A stretch of 62,257 nucleotides of DNA from an uncultured Eubacteriales bacterium (GTDB lineage Bacteria; Bacillota; Clostridia; Oscillospirales; CAG-272): assembly GCA_902491535.1 (NCBI GenBank), contig CABUHS010000014.1, forward strand, positions 1-62,257, in the 5' to 3' direction. The notes under the pieces are model-generated. The model made no database searches. It saw only the letters and a list, made by a program, of their open reading frames with translations, and was not told the origin of the DNA. Shown here piece after piece: positions 25,199 to 34,428 of this stretch. How positions within the stretch are numbered: the first letter of the stretch is position 1; every line of letters starts with the position of its first letter. A program made the position numbers and the translations under genes.

Positions 25199-26942
25199 GT
25201 TTGCCTCCTTTCTTCAGGCAGGAAGCCAGACTGTTGCCCGGTTTCCCAAAAAATTCTGTGTTTGCGGCTGCAATCTTTTTCGGCATATAGTCAATGTACT
25301 GCTTTGTCATTTCCTCACAATCGTGGCCGAGATAATCCCGTATGCTTTGCAGGGACACGCCGTTGTCGTAGAAAAAGGTCGCCACTGTATGGCGGTAATC
25401 GTGGGATTGGAATAAGTATTCACCTCCTTCCACGGCGTTGTCGCTGCAGAACTTCTTCATTTGATAACGGAAGGTCTGCGTCCGATAGGCGCCACCGTAT
25501 TGATTGGTGAATAGGTAATCATCCGGGCCGATGCCGTTTCTTTTGATGTACACCTGCATGATTTTATATAGTCCGTCAGATATCGGTATCCGCTTATAAG
25601 TTTTCATCTTGACCTGATACACCTGTATCCATGCGTCCTCTCCCTGACGGTAATATGCGTTTCCTTTCAAAGTGCATACCTCGCTGATCCGAAGCCCAAT
25701 ACACCACAGGTGAAGGTACATACATCGCAGATGCTCCGGCAGCAGGGGAAGCTTATCCAGCATTTCCATGCACACTTCCGGCGATACGCTCCGATCATGG
25801 TGCTTGGGAATGACTTTCTTCTGATAATATTCCAAGCGGAAGGGAACTTTTGGGGAATATCCCCGTACCGTTAGGAAGCTGAGGAAATGATAAATTTCAA
25901 CCAGATATTCATTATAGGTTTTCGCAATGATTTGCTGATTCTGCAGTTCTTTGATGTAGCGTTCCATCTGTTCTTCCGTGCAGTCGCATATGGATTGTTC
26001 TTGCCCGTTAAACCATACCAGCATATTTCTCAATCCGCGATATCCGATTGTAATTGTGCTGACAGACCTGCTTGTAACGCCGAATTGATATTTCATATAT
26101 TCCTTTGCACACTGCCGATCCACCGGATAGGGAATCTCTGCAAAAGATATGCTGGCAAGTGAGCTGCTTGGATTTATTCTGTTTTGGGGAAGGTGCAGCC
26201 TATCCAAATACCACACATTGGCATTCCAATGGATTTCATCGCTTTGCAGGAAGAGTATTTTCCTGCAATAATTCAGGATCGGCAGCAATAGTTCTTTGCG
26301 ACTGTTGCTGGTTGTATGCTCTGCAAGGTACTGCTCAAATTTTGTTTCCTCTTTAGCGTCCATTGCTTCAATGTCTTTAATTCCATACTCCACACAAAAA
26401 TCATACAAGCACTGCAGCCCTGACAGTCGGAATTCCCGCCGTCTTGGTTCTTTGAACACATCGATAACGCTGTTCAGCGTCCGGAATATCTGCTCTTTTA
26501 ATGACATTGGGCAGTCTCGTTTGAAATCCCATACCATGTTTGGTCTGTGTCTGACGGTATCAAATTCCATCGCTACAGCTTGATCCGGATGGTATGGGAG
26601 GAACAGGACTTTGTCTTCCAATCTCCATCGGTACTCGAAGCTTCCGGCGAGGGTTCTCATCTGCTGCCGAATATGTGCTTGTTTCGTTCGGTCAAAGGCC
26701 AGTATATAACGCTTTGTCTGCCGTATTCCTTCATCGACCTGCAAATATTCTTCGTAGGCTTTCCTGAGTGGATAATCCATTTCAAAGATGCTTTGGATTC
26801 TTTCTTCCCGAAGAAACTGCTTTAGCTTCCTTTTCGCCGTCTCGCATACTTCCTGACAGCCGTCAATGATTTCTAATATTTCTTCCGGCAGGGCAAACAG
26901 TTTTTCTTCCGCTTGCCATTGTCTCAGTGCATATGCGGGCAT
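25188..26942 (-). CDS. Tyrosine recombinase, Tn554 TnpB-like
   Basis: At 584 residues it is close to the size of Tn554 TnpB (about 630). C-terminal catalytic motifs are IGLRISEVCTL, KMKTYKRIPIS, SHDYRHTVATFF and YLGHDCEEMTKQYID. The ATG at 26942 follows AGAAGGAGGTGACG. It overlaps the next recombinase gene and lies 16 bp after the first. Confidence 0.88.
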   Translation of the reverse strand: MPAYALRQWQAEEKLFALPEEILEIIDGCQEVCETAKRKLKQFLREERIQSIFEMDYPLRKAYEEYLQVDEGIRQTKRYILAFDRTKQAHIRQQMRTLAGSFEYRWRLEDKVLFLPYHPDQAVAMEFDTVRHRPNMVWDFKRDCPMSLKEQIFRTLNSVIDVFKEPRRREFRLSGLQCLYDFCVEYGIKDIEAMDAKEETKFEQYLAEHTTSNSRKELLLPILNYCRKILFLQSDEIHWNANVWYLDRLHLPQNRINPSSSLASISFAEIPYPVDRQCAKEYMKYQFGVTSRSVSTITIGYRGLRNMLVWFNGQEQSICDCTEEQMERYIKELQNQQIIAKTYNEYLVEIYHFLSFLTVRGYSPKVPFRLEYYQKKVIPKHHDRSVSPEVCMEMLDKLPLLPEHLRCMYLHLWCIGLRISEVCTLKGNAYYRQGEDAWIQVYQVKMKTYKRIPISDGLYKIMQVYIKRNGIGPDDYLFTNQYGGAYRTQTFRYQMKKFCSDNAVEGGEYLFQSHDYRHTVATFFYDNGVSLQSIRDYLGHDCEEMTKQYIDYMPKKIAAANTEFFGKPGNSLASCLKKGGKHGQ

Positions 26943-26958
26943 TTTTCGTCACCTCCTT

Positions 26959-28077
26959 CTACAGCAGTTTTTCTACACCGTATAGTGCGGAATGCTTTGC
27001 GTAAAATTCCTGACTGGCTTCTATCAGTTCATCGTCGATAATATTCAGATATCGAATGGTGGTATCCAAGTGCTTATGTCCGAGCGCCTGCTGGATCAGT
27101 TCCAGCCGCCAGCCGTCTTTTCTCCGCATATTGGCGAAGTATCTGCGAAGCATATGGGGAGTCAGGTCAATCCCTGTCTTTTTCTCCATGCGGGTTAACA
27201 TATCGTAAACGCTGTCTACCTTCAGCGGCTGCCCGGCGGTCTTGCCGGAAATATTGACGAATAGGTATCTCTGATGCTGGAGAAGCTCCCGATACTCCGC
27301 AAGGTAGTACATTAAAAATTCGTAGGTGCCGTCGCTGATCCGTGCCTTACGGTATTCTGCGTTTTTGGCTCTGGCGTCGTTTTCATTGTCCTCACGGAAG
27401 TACACGCCCACCAAGTGGTTTCGATAGTCAATATCATGAGCGTAATCTACACCGAGGATTTCTCCTATGCGGAAGCCTGTCTCGGCAATCAGCAGCAGAA
27501 GGAGCTGGTCACGGCAGTTTGTGCAAGCCTGCAGGATTGTAACGATTTCCTCATGCTCGGCTGGCCTGACCTTCCGATCCTCCGCTTTCAGGTATCCTTT
27601 AAAGGATTGATAGCGGAGCTTTTTCTTTACACCTACGGCATTGGCGGCGATGTGATAGTTGTAGGACAGCACCTTGAGATCGCCAAGCTGTTCATACTGT
27701 GCCTCGATATAAAGAAAGAACCTGAACACATCTTCCAAGTATGCGTTACAGGTTCCGTTATGAATCGGTTTTATATTGTCCTTCTGAGTATGGTTCCCAG
27801 CCTTCAGCCAGTATAGGAAATTTACGAAATGTTCGTTCTGTGTCTCAAAGTCCAGCTCGTAGACCTGCGGTATTTCCATCTGTATTTCATTCAGGTATTC
27901 CAGATAGTAACAGATGGCAAAGGCGGATCGTCTCACTGTATTTGGCGAACGGTTGGACATTATTTTGTGCTTCAGGTACTTGGTCGGCAGAAGTACGATG
28001 TCCATTGTATCATAATCACGGATTAAAAAGTATTTTTCTGTGCTTTCTGATATGGTTTCAACTTTATATCGTTTCAT
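26959..28077 (-). CDS. Tyrosine recombinase, Tn554 TnpA-like
   Basis: The 372-residue protein (Tn554 TnpA is 361) has motifs TGFRIGEILGVD, a lysine-containing beta-hairpin around AKNAEYRKARIS, HMLRRYFANMRR and LGHKHLDTTIRYLNI. It is the first gene of the four-gene recombinase operon and starts after GGAGGCCGGCAG. These enzymes probably integrate and excise the element or a nested Tn554-like transposon. Confidence 0.88.
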   Translation of the reverse strand: MKRYKVETISESTEKYFLIRDYDTMDIVLLPTKYLKHKIMSNRSPNTVRRSAFAICYYLEYLNEIQMEIPQVYELDFETQNEHFVNFLYWLKAGNHTQKDNIKPIHNGTCNAYLEDVFRFFLYIEAQYEQLGDLKVLSYNYHIAANAVGVKKKLRYQSFKGYLKAEDRKVRPAEHEEIVTILQACTNCRDQLLLLLIAETGFRIGEILGVDYAHDIDYRNHLVGVYFREDNENDARAKNAEYRKARISDGTYEFLMYYLAEYRELLQHQRYLFVNISGKTAGQPLKVDSVYDMLTRMEKKTGIDLTPHMLRRYFANMRRKDGWRLELIQQALGHKHLDTTIRYLNIIDDELIEASQEFYAKHSALYGVEKLL

Positions 28078-28204
28078 CTGCCGGCCTCCTTTCTTTTACG
28101 CAATACACAGTATACCGTGTTGTTCTCTCAATATCCAGCGCAAACCGCAATAAATATGAGAGATTTTTTTGCTTTCAAACCGGGCATAACCAACAACGCC
28201 CATA

Positions 28205-28579
28205 TCATTTTTCTGTTTCTTCCTGCTGCGCCAGCAGCTCGTCCAAACCAAAGCTCACGGCTATAGCGTGATCCACATACTGCATGGTCGCTGCGTTCGC
28301 GCTGCCGACATATTCCTTCAGCCTTTCCCGGTCAATTGTCCGCACCTGTTCCAACATAATGCGGGAGTCGGCAAAAAGTCTTGTTCCTTCTTCATCCAGC
28401 AGGACATGAGTCGGCATATCCTTTTTTCTTCTGCTGGTGATGGCGGCCGCAATAACGGTCGGGCTGAAATGGTTGCCCACATTGTTCTGTATAATGAGGA
28501 CAGGACGGACGCCGCCCTGCTCACAGCCAACGGTAGGATTTAAGTCTGCATAATAAATATCGCCCCGTTTAATCTCCAT
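28205..28579 (-). CDS. MazF/PemK-type mRNA interferase toxin
   Basis: The 124-residue protein carries the MazF fold: N-terminal KRGDIYYADLNPTVGCEQGGVRPVLIIQNN, then PTVIAAAITS and a C-terminal segment around VRTIDRERLKEYVG. These are the conserved RG-D and T-x-S/T elements used for RNA cleavage. No MazE-like antitoxin precedes it; instead an acidic 132-residue protein ends 13 bp upstream. It probably stabilises the element or controls transfer. Confidence 0.88.
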   Translation of the reverse strand: MEIKRGDIYYADLNPTVGCEQGGVRPVLIIQNNVGNHFSPTVIAAAITSRRKKDMPTHVLLDEEGTRLFADSRIMLEQVRTIDRERLKEYVGSANAATMQYVDHAIAVSFGLDELLAQQEETEK

Positions 28580-28592
28580 ATCGTTTCTCCCA

Positions 28593-28991
28593 TCACAGCA
28601 TCATTCCGTATTCGGCCGCTGTTACCATCTCGTCTTCCAGACTGCCGTATTCGTCAAAGACTTCCATTGTGACCATAGGGATTTCCTTTGCTTCTGTTTC
28701 GCCCATCTGAATAGGAGCAAGCAGGGGAATAATCTGACGGCACAACTCCTGATCCGGGCATTGGTCAATAAAGCCGCCTATCGTATTCAGAATCAGCCTG
28801 TCCATCATATCCGTCAGGATGATCTTCTCCGCGTCAAACTGATGAGCGCCGAGAAAATTGGCGATATGCTCCGGCGTCATGTCAAAAACATATTCCTGTC
28901 TGCCGCCGTCAAAAGAATAAATATATGCATACCCGGCATGACCTTTGCCGAGGATTTCTTCTTCAATGATTTTTTTATCTTTCTCATCCAT
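28593..28991 (-). CDS. Acidic protein of unknown function upstream of MazF
   Basis: The 132-residue acidic protein (MDEKDKKIIEEEILGKGHAGYAYIY...) starts behind AAAGGAGGAACTG. It has no recognised DNA-binding motif. Its 13-bp distance to mazF and opposite charge to the basic toxin would suit an antitoxin or other partner, but this is inference from position only. Confidence 0.65.
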   Translation of the reverse strand: MDEKDKKIIEEEILGKGHAGYAYIYSFDGGRQEYVFDMTPEHIANFLGAHQFDAEKIILTDMMDRLILNTIGGFIDQCPDQELCRQIIPLLAPIQMGETEAKEIPMVTMEVFDEYGSLEDEMVTAAEYGMML

Positions 28992-29501
28992 ATTCAGTTC
29001 CTCCTTTGGTTTATGTAAAAGGCTGCGACCTGCTCTGCTGTTTGGGCAGACCGCGGCCTTGTGATATCAATCGTTTCATTTGCTTGCCGATATTCGATCC
29101 ACGCCATCCCTCGGCACACGGGAACGCATTTTCCGGTCATGCATTTGACCTCATTGGAATCTCACCACCCCGTGGTTCTCACCGGGCCGCCCTCATTGCC
29201 TGCGACGGTTTTATCACGCTCGGACTGTGACTGGACGGAAGTATCATTATTTCCTCTGCCTGTCATGGCCTTCGATGCGGATTGCGCCGCACCGTCTGAA
29301 TCTTGAAACCATCGGACAATCTTTTTTTGACTGCCTGTCCGTGGATTCGCTCATGTAGCTTGCCGGTTTTGCCGACGGCAGAGGGAAAGTAAAAAATGCG
29401 CTGTACTATGAAATTTTCAAAGAGCAACGCCTGTCCTTCCTCATCAGAAAAAACAGGCAAAGGATGATTCCTTCACCTGTTTCCTCACTTACGAGCGTTT
29501 T
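28992..29501. other. 510-bp region without a convincing gene
   Basis: Several open frames of 50-80 codons occur on both strands, but none has a ribosome binding site and a recognisable product. The best minus-strand candidates (about 65 codons ending at 29263, 48 codons ending beside the 28991 start) are uncertain. It may be a degraded gene. Confidence 0.4.
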
Positions 29502-29981
29502 TTAGCCCCTATTTTCAAAAAAACTTTTTATTTTTTCTAAAGCACGGTCTATTGACCGCTTCACCGGCATAATAGTGCAGCCCTCTATCTCCGCAATTTT
29601 CTCATATGTAAAATCATAGAAATAATAAAGGAGCAGCCGTCTGCGTTGTGTTTTTGGCAAATGGTCAATCGCCTGATGAAGCTGCTCATACTGAATTGCC
29701 CGATACACGGTTTCTTCTATCGAGCAGGGAGTCATCCGCATTCGCTGCTCCAGCGTTTCTTCCGACAATTCGGACTGTTCAATATGCCTGTCCCATTCAT
29801 TAAGATAGGACAGATCCTCCAGTTCAAATGCGTTTAACAGCTCGTACAGATCACCGTCAATCTCCATCTCATGAAGCACACCCATACCGTCACGAAAGGA
29901 CAAATAAAATCTGCCGCTTGCAACGCTTAGTGTGTACGGGTTATTTTTATCTTTTCTTCTTTTCGGATGTCTTTCATCCAT
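29502..29981 (-). CDS. Sigma-70-family factor of the conjugative element
   Basis: The 159-residue protein starts at ATG 29981 with GGAGG 8 bases upstream. Its C-terminal half is sigma region 4: LPKTQRRRLLLYYFYDFTYEKIAEIEGCTIMPVKRSIDRALEKIK. Related short sigma-like proteins are regular members of Tn916/Tn1549-type elements (Orf7-like) and control integrase/excision or transfer genes. The central VYRAIQYEQLHQAI helix is also typical. Confidence 0.88.
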   Translation of the reverse strand: MDERHPKRRKDKNNPYTLSVASGRFYLSFRDGMGVLHEMEIDGDLYELLNAFELEDLSYLNEWDRHIEQSELSEETLEQRMRMTPCSIEETVYRAIQYEQLHQAIDHLPKTQRRRLLLYYFYDFTYEKIAEIEGCTIMPVKRSIDRALEKIKSFFENRG

Positions 29982-30075
29982 CGTGTTTACCTCCAATCAA
30001 TCGTTTTTGAACAAATCAAAACGATTGATTGGGCGGGCTGCGGCAGCCGACACCGCTACTGCCCTGAATATCAAA

Positions 30076-30117
30076 AAAGGCACACCGGCAGGCATGAATA
30101 CCCGCTTGTGTGCCTTT
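30076..30117. terminator. Terminator-like hairpin upstream of the element sigma gene
   Basis: A 10-bp stem AAAGGCACAC/GTGTGCCTTT. An A-run on its left gives a U-tract for minus-strand transcripts, so it could end or attenuate transcription before the sigma gene. Confidence 0.6.
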
Positions 30118-30403
30118 GCAATAGTGCTGTTTATTTTGAGAACATCGTAAAGTTGAATCCGAAATATAGAGGGAGTGTGATGGAAATATAATCCAAAGCA
30201 CATAGAAAACGAGCTGCAACTCACTTCCATGAGCGCAGCCCGCTGCCTGTTTTGCTATATAATTTTTTGTGCTTTGAAAACCTTCGGAGGTCTTTCTGAT
30301 AACCCCTTCATTTTAACCTCCGCATCATAATTGTGTTCATTTTTGATTCTTTCCCCTCCGAAAATGATTAGTAGCTCATTCAATATGAGTTATATGGTTA
30401 TTT

Positions 30404-30423
30404 ATATGAGCGTTAGCGCATAT
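30404..30423. promoter_or_regulatory. Candidate operator of the XRE regulator
   Basis: The imperfect palindrome ATATG-A-GC....GC-G-CATAT lies 26 bp before the XRE start. A second pair, CTCAT-TCAAT-ATGAG, lies at about 30375-30389. Confidence 0.4.
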
Positions 30424-30448
30424 TAAAATATATACGAGGTGAGGTGTA

Positions 30449-30778
30449 ATGCAGAATCCGTTGGATTTGTTTGCTGCCGACGTCCGTGCCGCAAGAATCA
30501 GGCGGAATTTAACACAGAGACAGTTGGCAGACAATCTGCACATGAGTGTGCGTACAATCATAGAAATCGAACGCTGTAAAAGCAGTCCGCGTTTTGAAAC
30601 GGTTGCCACTATTGCAAGAGAATTGAATATCAGCCTTGATGCGGCTGTTTTTCAAAACATCCAAACCGACAGTATTTCCAAAAGCGTGGTAGATTTCTTC
30701 TCCGGAAAAAGTGAAGAGGAAATCCAAAAATATATTCTTCTTTGCCAGCAGGCAGATACATTCAAAAGTGAGAACTAA
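30449..30778 (+). CDS. XRE-family helix-turn-helix regulator
   Basis: The 109-residue protein has a Cro/C1-type HTH (NLTQRQLADNLHMSVRTIIEIE, first 20 residues are the recognition unit) and a short C-terminal helix region (KSVVDFFSGKSEEEIQKYILLC). It starts after GAGGTGAGGTGT. It is divergent from the element sigma gene and probably sets the on/off state of the mobile element. Confidence 0.88.
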   Translation: MQNPLDLFAADVRAARIRRNLTQRQLADNLHMSVRTIIEIERCKSSPRFETVATIARELNISLDAAVFQNIQTDSISKSVVDFFSGKSEEEIQKYILLCQQADTFKSEN

Positions 30779-30818
30779 AGACGGCTATTTCGGTTTTATC
30801 AATCGAATAGCCGTCTTT
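30777..30818 (+). terminator. Terminator after the XRE gene
   Basis: A 12- to 13-bp stem AAAGACGGCTATT/AATAGCCGTCTTT overlaps the stop codon. Confidence 0.75.
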
Positions 30819-30869
30819 CAGTTATTGAAAAAGCCGCAGGGCTATGAATTTGCTTCCTCTGCAAACTCA

Positions 30870-31064
30870 TTAGCTCTGCGGCTTAGCGGCTGGCTCCTGA
30901 ACAACGGTTATTTGAAATTGTCGGACATCGATCAATGTTTCCTCTTTGCACTTCGGGCAGAATACAGGAAAGTTTTTCATTTCTGTATCGGCCCTGATTT
31001 TATCGCGGGTTTTGCTTCCGCATTTAGGACATAATATCCATTTCGTTTGGCACAGTACTATCAC
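30870..31064 (-). CDS. Cysteine-rich KTR protein
   Basis: The 64-residue protein has two CPxC knuckles separated by the KTR segment: WILCPKCGSKTRDKIRADTE and FPVFCPKCKEETLIDV. This is the small zinc-ribbon KTR family found on Firmicute conjugative elements. The frame starts at GTG 31064 behind AGGAA. Function unknown, probably nucleic-acid or zinc binding. Confidence 0.85.
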   Translation of the reverse strand: MIVLCQTKWILCPKCGSKTRDKIRADTEMKNFPVFCPKCKEETLIDVRQFQITVVQEPAAKPQS

Positions 31065-31128
31065 CTTCCTAATAAACAGAAAATATCGTATTCCTTTGCT
31101 GTCAATAAAATCTCTCTTTCATTATTTG

Positions 31129-31293
31129 TTATTCTTCTTCGGACAAGTTAATTTCAAGACCACGAAATGATAATACCGGCTCATCTCGAAGCTCCCATTT
31201 TTTCAAATCAGGGTGGCGTGATATAAAAGATAGAATATCCTCAAAAGCAGAACTGTCATGCTCTGTCAATTCCAAAATAATGATTCGCCCGAT
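31129..31293 (-). pseudogene. Truncated winged-helix regulator N-terminus
   Basis: An AAGGAGGTGATACT site precedes a frame reading GRIIILELTEHDSSAFED and DLKKWELRDEPVLSF, then LSEEE and a stop. It resembles the receiver-like N-terminus of winged-helix regulators found on similar elements, without the DNA-binding domain. The codon at correct spacing is ATC (31293), not ATG. Likely a remnant or a 54-residue small protein. Confidence 0.45.
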
Positions 31294-31340
31294 AGTATCA
31301 CCTCCTTAATGACTACCATTTTTAGAAGCCAATTCGATCC

Positions 31341-32273
31341 TTATTCTTCAATATTGATTTGCTGATCCTGATAGAACTTGTTACTCATAATTTCAGGACT
31401 TTCCCCAATAAATGCCTTTGCCGCTTCTTCATCGCCCTGAAGCTGCCACATAAACCACGCTGTTACATAGCCGCCTGCTTTATACATCATATCGTCATGT
31501 ATCATACCAACTCTTCTTGCCATAACTTTGGGAGAAGTGATTTTATCGTACATCTTATTCATTTCAGCTATTGGTATAACGATTTCCGTTTCAAAATCAC
31601 CGCTGGTTCCTGCAAACATTAGAATAGGGCAATTCACCTTTGCAGAATCATAAGGATAGTCTGTTGTCTGTTCGGCGGTTTTTTCACTTACGGGAGATAG
31701 CGGCACCGCAGTTTTGAAATAATGACTTTCCTCAAACATAGTGATAGCCCGCAAAGTTGCAGCCCCACCCTGAGAAAATCCTGTAATGCCTATATTTTCT
31801 ACATCTATTTTGCCGCAGAAAATGCTATCCTTGTTTTCATTTTCTCCAAGCATATAGTTAAGCGTTTTTATTGTCGTTTCGCCCTTGCCTGTCCCTTTGT
31901 CCTGCGTTCCGATGACAATAAATCCCCAAGAAGCTAATTGTTCAAATTCAGGCTCATACTTTGTTGCTTTGAATCCTGTGCCGTTTACCACAAGTATCAT
32001 CGGATATTGCTTATCGGTTGTTTCAAGCTCACTCGGATAATAAATCGTGTATTTTTTGATTGGATCTTCTGCTTTCACAGTTTCCTTCGAGGTTTCATAT
32101 GTACCGTTTTGCAGATACTTTTTCTCTATTTCCCCGCCTGTTTCTATTTTCTCATTATAGCCTTTATGTATAACCGGGGCATTATCCGCCCAAAGATACC
32201 AAACTACAATGAGCGCAACCAAAACTAATATAATGATAAAGATCACTTTTAGAATTTTGAGTAATGTTTTCAT
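31341..32273 (-). CDS. Membrane-anchored alpha/beta hydrolase A
   Basis: The 310-residue protein has an N-terminal transmembrane anchor (residues ~8-30) and an extracytoplasmic alpha/beta-hydrolase domain. Visible elements are the oxyanion region VVNGTGF, the nucleophile elbow GFSQGGA and a late His in GMIHDDM. It is the last gene of the TetR-controlled hydrolase operon, 23 bp after hydrolase B. Its closest style is dienelactone/chlorophyllase-like hydrolases. Substrate unknown. Confidence 0.82.
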   Translation of the reverse strand: MKTLLKILKVIFIIILVLVALIVVWYLWADNAPVIHKGYNEKIETGGEIEKKYLQNGTYETSKETVKAEDPIKKYTIYYPSELETTDKQYPMILVVNGTGFKATKYEPEFEQLASWGFIVIGTQDKGTGKGETTIKTLNYMLGENENKDSIFCGKIDVENIGITGFSQGGAATLRAITMFEESHYFKTAVPLSPVSEKTAEQTTDYPYDSAKVNCPILMFAGTSGDFETEIVIPIAEMNKMYDKITSPKVMARRVGMIHDDMMYKAGGYVTAWFMWQLQGDEEAAKAFIGESPEIMSNKFYQDQQINIEE

Positions 32274-32296
32274 TGGTTACCTTCTTTCTGAGTTTG

Positions 32297-33430
32297 TCAG
32301 TATTGTTTATTCACCAAATCAAGACCGTAGTCCACCAGTTTGCCGTTTATTGCGTCGGTAAGCCATCCAGCAATAGACTGCTTTTGTTCCTCAAACGGCA
32401 GCCATACGGCGGGAGTTGCGATAATGGTATGTGCTGTCATATTTCTCGGATCGTCATACCATGCCACGCCATCCCAAATGAACAGGCTTACACCGATTTC
32501 CTTAAATTGTGGAATGGTGTCTTTTAGTATCTGTTGGTAAATGTCCGCTTCTTTTTCCGATACATCCATTACGCCTGTGTCGAGATAATTCTGCACCTTT
32601 GCCAAATCGCCATCTCTGGTGGAGCTATCGAATAGAATATGGATACCATCACCGTATTTTTCATGCAGGGCAGTAAGACAGTCCAGCGTGAGATTATTGC
32701 CTGTCAGCTTATCCGAGATTTCTTTCGGAGTTTTCCAGACATCGGTTGCGACAGTGTGCCAATCGTCATATAGCAAGAGGGATGCATCTACTAAAACATT
32801 TTTGCTTACCGCATTCGGAAAGTAGTTTGTAAAAATATCGTCAGAAAGAAGCGCCGCTCCAAATCCTCCGGCGCTATATCCCGTAACAACGACTGTATCG
32901 GGATTGTCAATACCGGCAAGTTCCGTTATTTTCTTCATTGCTTCTGTGTAATTCACATAACCGTTGTGGTAAAGAATCTTCTCTTTGCCGTCTTTATCAG
33001 TATAATGAAATTCGCCTGTTCCGGCATGAAAATCCCCCGTTGCATAGGGAAATAGGATAATGCTCCAGTTTTCAAACGGACTGTCCTCCACATCAGAAGC
33101 AAGACCGCCCATGTTCATTGTGACATTTGCCAGCATATCCGGCCATACCATTTTTGTGTTGTAATTGTCATTTTTAGCTGTTTCCTCGTTAATGCTGACA
33201 CCGCCTCCGGCAAAATAGATCAGCACTTTATTCTCGCTGCCTTTTTTGAAAAGGGCGTGATAGCCGTTTCCTTCGGAATCCTTCATCTCATTGGTTTCAA
33301 CACGATACCATTTTCCCTCGGCAGGGTTTTTCTTCAAATTCGGGTATCGCAGTACGAGGAAATACACGAGCAATGCAATGACAATAAGAACCAATAAAAT
33401 GATTCCAATAATTTTTAATGCTTTTTTCAT
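32297..33430 (-). CDS. Membrane-anchored pectinacetylesterase-like hydrolase B
   Basis: The 377-residue protein has an N-terminal anchor (residues ~5-27). Its catalytic domain shows the pectinacetylesterase/Notum pattern: an oxyanion block IYFAGGGVSIN, the nucleophile GYSAGGFGA, and a C-terminal region with MTAHTI. Family enzymes remove acyl groups from polysaccharides or proteins. It lies 11 bp after hydrolase C in the same operon. Confidence 0.8.
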   Translation of the reverse strand: MKKALKIIGIILLVLIVIALLVYFLVLRYPNLKKNPAEGKWYRVETNEMKDSEGNGYHALFKKGSENKVLIYFAGGGVSINEETAKNDNYNTKMVWPDMLANVTMNMGGLASDVEDSPFENWSIILFPYATGDFHAGTGEFHYTDKDGKEKILYHNGYVNYTEAMKKITELAGIDNPDTVVVTGYSAGGFGAALLSDDIFTNYFPNAVSKNVLVDASLLLYDDWHTVATDVWKTPKEISDKLTGNNLTLDCLTALHEKYGDGIHILFDSSTRDGDLAKVQNYLDTGVMDVSEKEADIYQQILKDTIPQFKEIGVSLFIWDGVAWYDDPRNMTAHTIIATPAVWLPFEEQKQSIAGWLTDAINGKLVDYGLDLVNKQY

Positions 33431-33441
33431 AACGCTTTCTC

Positions 33442-34428
33442 CTATTTCACAGGCATATACTTGTCGAGGTATTCTTCAACCGTCCCCATATATTCTTTCA
33501 TAACGGCATTGTCATTCTGAACGCCGTGTCCCGAATGAGTTGCTTCAAAGAGCTTGTAATCAATACCGTTATCTTCAAGTGCTTTCACCAAATGACGCAC
33601 GCCCTTCCACGGCTGCACCCTGTCATGCGTACCGTAGAGCAGGAGACTTGGACAGGAATTTTCATTGACAAAACAGAAAGCGGAAATCGGTTTCATCAGT
33701 TCCTGATAAGAACCGTCTTTTATCATGTCTGGAGTGAGTTCCACTCCACCCATAACGCTGAATAAACCCGCTGCTGCTTTTCTTGAATCGTCTGTATCCT
33801 GATCAAGTCCGTATATTCCCCAATCCTCTGCATAGAAGCTGGACGGGCCAACCATTTCAAACATCAGCTTGACGGGAACGGGAGACTGTGCAGCGTCTCT
33901 GTATGCGTAAAGCATAGCAAGACAGCCTCCGGCAGAACCGCCGGATACTGTCATTTCCGTAATGTTATAACCAAGTTTCTTTGCTTCTTCAATGACAACA
34001 GGCATAGCCGTTTTGATTTCATTGGACTGCGTAAGTACGCTTTTATTGTTTTCGTCGGTGCGGAGCGTGTAGTTGATACCGCAAGCTACATAGCCCTTAC
34101 TGCACAGCCACGCAAGCATTTCCCTATCATCGGCTTTATCTCCTGTTGTAAAGCCGCCTGCGTGAAGATAGACAACCAAGCCGTAGCTTTCTTTTGTGTT
34201 ATCCTTCGGAAGATAAAGGTCAAATTTATTTGCTTCACCGTCACCATAGGAAATATCGGTTTTCAGTGTTCCAAGCTCGTCGCTCCACTGAACGCTGTAA
34301 TTTTTTGCCCATGACGGTTTAATCGCAAATTTTGATACCACGCCGCCGACAAATGCCAAAATAAATACCAAAATTCCGATTCCAATCGGCACGGCTCTCA
34401 CCTTCTTTTCTTTCTTCGTTTTGCTCAT
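33442..34428 (-). CDS. Membrane-anchored alpha/beta hydrolase C (HSL-like)
   Basis: The 328-residue protein has an N-terminal transmembrane segment (~14-32) and an esterase domain with the oxyanion motif YLHAGGF, nucleophile GGSAGG, a likely Asp in YGTHDRVQPW and His in THSGHG. The pattern fits the hormone-sensitive-lipase/BD-FAE group. Its ATG overlaps the stop of the 44-residue gene (ATGA). Confidence 0.85.
   Translation of the reverse strand: MSKTKKEKKVRAVPIGIGILVFILAFVGGVVSKFAIKPSWAKNYSVQWSDELGTLKTDISYGDGEANKFDLYLPKDNTKESYGLVVYLHAGGFTTGDKADDREMLAWLCSKGYVACGINYTLRTDENNKSVLTQSNEIKTAMPVVIEEAKKLGYNITEMTVSGGSAGGCLAMLYAYRDAAQSPVPVKLMFEMVGPSSFYAEDWGIYGLDQDTDDSRKAAAGLFSVMGGVELTPDMIKDGSYQELMKPISAFCFVNENSCPSLLLYGTHDRVQPWKGVRHLVKALEDNGIDYKLFEATHSGHGVQNDNAVMKEYMGTVEEYLDKYMPVK

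Larger units (their letters stand above)
29982..30448. other. Divergent control region between sigma factor and XRE genes
   Basis: 467 bp without a gene. It holds a hairpin AAAGGCACAC/GTGTGCCTTT (30076-30085/30108-30117) and repeated ATATGAG half sites next to the XRE gene. Confidence 0.5.

Noticed and set aside
29061..29306. 81-codon plus-strand frame in the 510-bp gene-free region
   Set aside because: No ribosome binding site, odd composition (Ser/Pro/His rich), no recognisable family; left as uncertain non-coding.
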